A DNA stretch of 5,786 nucleotides from an uncultured Phycisphaerales bacterium (GTDB taxonomy: Bacteria; Planctomycetota; Phycisphaerae; WQYP01), in contig CAIPTQ010000094.1 of the NCBI GenBank assembly GCA_903868035.1, forward strand, positions 1-5,786, read 5' to 3'. Below, in pieces: positions 4,377-5,786 of the stretch (its first letter is position 1; the number at the start of each line of letters is the position of its first letter). The position numbers were made by a program, and so were the translations under genes. The notes beneath the pieces are model-generated. The model did no database searches. It saw only the letters and a list, made by a program, of their open reading frames with translations, and was not told the DNA's origin.

Positions 4377-5786
4377 TCACTTGGAGATTAGTTCGCTCTC
4401 CACCTTGTCGCGCCTGGTGTCGGCGATGGTCCGCACGTATTGCGTCGCAAAATCCGTGACCTTGTTGAGCTGGAAATAGCCCACGCCGTCGAAGCGTTCG
4501 ATCTTCATATGCTGGAAGTCCGCACCCGCCACGTCCGTGAGCACGAACGCGGGCCGGGCGTCGGGTTTCTGGTAGCTCACGTCGATGTGGTGCATTTCCA
4601 GATTTTTTACGTGCCGGATGAAAAAGCCCGACGCGGGCAGGATTCCCAGGCGGCTGGGCTCGGGGTAGTTCTGGCTCTCGCGCTCCGGCGGCACGTTGGC
4701 GGCCTGCGCCACGGTGCCTCCGCCGGGGTATACGATCCGGATATTCGACAGGCTCACGTCCTCGATGGGGTGGTCGGTCATGCCCGAGATCAGCACCGGC
4801 AAATTGGGGTTCAGGGCCGTGGCCGACACGTTGGAGATGTTCACGCGGCGGATTTGCGCCACCGGCGTGCCGGCGGGACCGCGCTTGCGGTCGCCCAGGC
4901 GGATGTAAATGGGGGGATTGAAGATTTCCCGCATCGTGATGTTGGAGACGGTCACGTCCTCGATGATGCCGCCGTCCACCACCTCCAGCGCCAGGCCCCG
5001 GCAATGGTCGAAGACGATGTTGGAGATCGTGATGTTCTTGAAGCCCCCGTTCGATTCGGTCCCGAACTTGATCCGCCCCGTCGGCCCGTCCCCGTCGGCG
5101 GCCCGGGTCAGCGAACGGTCAAATGTCCCGTTCAGCAGCGTGCCGGTGACGTAGCCCGAGACCTGGCAGTTGGTGATGGTGATGTTCTCGCAGGGCCGGG
5201 CCATCCCCAGCGCGTAGTCGGACTTCAGGCAGATGCCATCGTCGTTGGGCGAGTTGACGTAGCAGTTGGACATGCGCACGTTCTTGCACGAGACGATGTC
5301 GATGGCGTCGCGGTTGGTGTCGAACTTGAGGTTGTCGAGCGTGAAGTTGTCCGTGCCGTTGGCCAGAATGCAGAACCAGCCCCCGCGGAAAAAGGAGATG
5401 TCGCGCAGGGTGACATTCCGGCACTGCTTGAGGGCCAGCGTCTTGTTGGCCGCCGTGGAGCCCGCGCCGCTGCTGGTGGGCAGGGCCGAGCCATCGATGA
5501 CTCCCGGCCCGACAATCGCGATGTCGTGCAGGTTCTCGCCCCAGATGAACGAGTTTTGAAAGTGCGAGTGGCCGTAATCCTGGTAAGCGTCCCACTGGTT
5601 GGGTTCCGCGCGGTCCCACGTGGTGATTTTGCCGGCAGTGGCGGGATTGGCCGCCGCCGGGGGCGGCGCCGGGGGTGCCGCGGGCGCGGCCAGGAAGGGC
5701 AACATCTCGGTCGGGGCCGCCGCGCCCGCACCGGGAACCGTAGTCGGCGCCGTGGCCGGCCCGCGTCGTCCGCCGCCGGGACCGCC
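4377..5786 (-). CDS. GH28 family glycosidase, polygalacturonase/rhamnogalacturonidase-like (5' end missing)
   Basis: The frame is open to the right edge, so the ATG at 5705 is probably internal; residues are numbered from it. The protein forms a parallel beta-helix, with repeated turns such as NVTLRDISF, NVRMSNCYV, NITITNCQV, NITISNIVF and VTVSNITM. GH28 enzymes hydrolyse alpha-linked galacturonic-acid backbones by inversion. Key motifs are visible: Asp133 in TNRD (usual NTD), Asp155-Asp156 in NDDGICLKS, and Arg211-Ile-Lys213. The usual GHG histidine is absent; that region reads SGYVTGTLLNG (183-193). The phrases GRIKFGTESNGGFKNITISN and GLALEVVDGG are typical of a bacterial GH28 branch often annotated as rhamnogalacturonidase. 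The signal peptide and first strands lie outside the window. A Gly/Pro/Ala-rich stretch precedes the helix. The stop is TGA at 4377-4379. Family is secure; exact substrate is not. Confidence 0.85.
   Translation of the reverse strand, partial: GGPGGGRRGPATAPTTVPGAGAAAPTEMLPFLAAPAAPPAPPPAAANPATAGKITTWDRAEPNQWDAYQDYGHSHFQNSFIWGENLHDIAIVGPGVIDGSALPTSSGAGSTAANKTLALKQCRNVTLRDISFFRGGWFCILANGTDNFTLDNLKFDTNRDAIDIVSCKNVRMSNCYVNSPNDDGICLKSDYALGMARPCENITITNCQVSGYVTGTLLNGTFDRSLTRAADGDGPTGRIKFGTESNGGFKNITISNIVFDHCRGLALEVVDGGIIEDVTVSNITMREIFNPPIYIRLGDRKRGPAGTPVAQIRRVNISNVSATALNPNLPVLISGMTDHPIEDVSLSNIRIVYPGGGTVAQAANVPPERESQNYPEPSRLGILPASGFFIRHVKNLEMHHIDVSYQKPDARPAFVLTDVAGADFQHMKIERFDGVGYFQLNKVTDFATQYVRTIADTRRDKVESELISK
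5628..5786 (-). other. Gly/Pro/Ala/Thr-rich low-complexity stretch ahead of the GH28 beta-helix
   Basis: The first 53 visible codons of the GH28 gene encode mostly Gly, Pro, Ala, Thr and Arg (for example GGPGGGRRGP and APPAPPPAAA), before the family-typical sequence WDRAEPNQWDAYQDYGHSHFQNSFIWGE begins. The stretch stays in frame with the enzyme. It could be a linker to an upstream domain or a loop insert between early strands; the left boundary is off the window. Confidence 0.65.

Noticed and set aside
4117..5004. Open frame of 295 codons on the - strand overlapping the end of the GH28 gene
   Set aside because: It lies on the same strand in another frame of the GH28 gene and runs across the convergent gap into the GH35-like gene. 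Its Arg/Pro/His-rich product is typical of an out-of-frame shadow.

Overview
The window holds three protein genes, two of them cut by the window edges. The DNA is GC-rich. The first gene is a PVC-type membrane VWA/BatA-like protein, and the other two are exported carbohydrate-active enzymes. This mix points to a free-living polysaccharide degrader, most likely in the Planctomycetes/Verrucomicrobia group. The phylum is inferred from protein types and low-complexity style, not proven; Acidobacteria is a weaker alternative.

Layout: (1) 2-2095, + strand, is the 3' part of a gene for a membrane-anchored protein with the tail of a VWA domain, a CARDB/BatA-like beta domain, a glutamine-amidotransferase-like region and one C-terminal membrane helix. 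(2) 2096-2303 is a 208-base intergenic stretch with a perfect TATAAT box, a pair of imperfect direct repeats and the ribosome binding site of the next gene. (3) 2304-4208, + strand, is a complete lipoprotein gene for a GH35-like glycosidase with a C-terminal DUF5597-type domain, interrupted by a Gly/Arg/Ala/Pro low-complexity insert. (4) 4209-4376 is a convergent intergenic stretch with a short terminator-like hairpin and a perfect 24-base palindrome. (5) 4377-5786, - strand, is the 3' part of a GH28 (polygalacturonase-fold) gene that runs off the right edge and has a Gly/Pro/Ala-rich stretch ahead of its beta-helix.

The two glycosidases lie tail to tail. Together they fit breakdown of pectin-like polysaccharide: GH28 attacks the galacturonan or rhamnogalacturonan backbone, and the GH35-like enzyme removes galactose-type side residues. 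The upstream VWA gene belongs to a different functional block (MoxR/DUF58/BatA-type operons in related bacteria) and probably ends that operon.

The most unusual signal is inside the first gene. A 25-base segment built around a perfect 7-bp hairpin occurs twice (709-733 and 1519-1543; 24 of 25 bases identical), both times in frame and in a Gly/Ser-rich loop. All five GGT glycine codons of the visible gene fall in or beside these two copies, while almost every other glycine codon is GGC. This looks like a small REP-like palindromic element that has inserted into coding sequence. A different perfect palindrome lies in the convergent gap. I found no RNA genes, CRISPR array, transposase or integrase.
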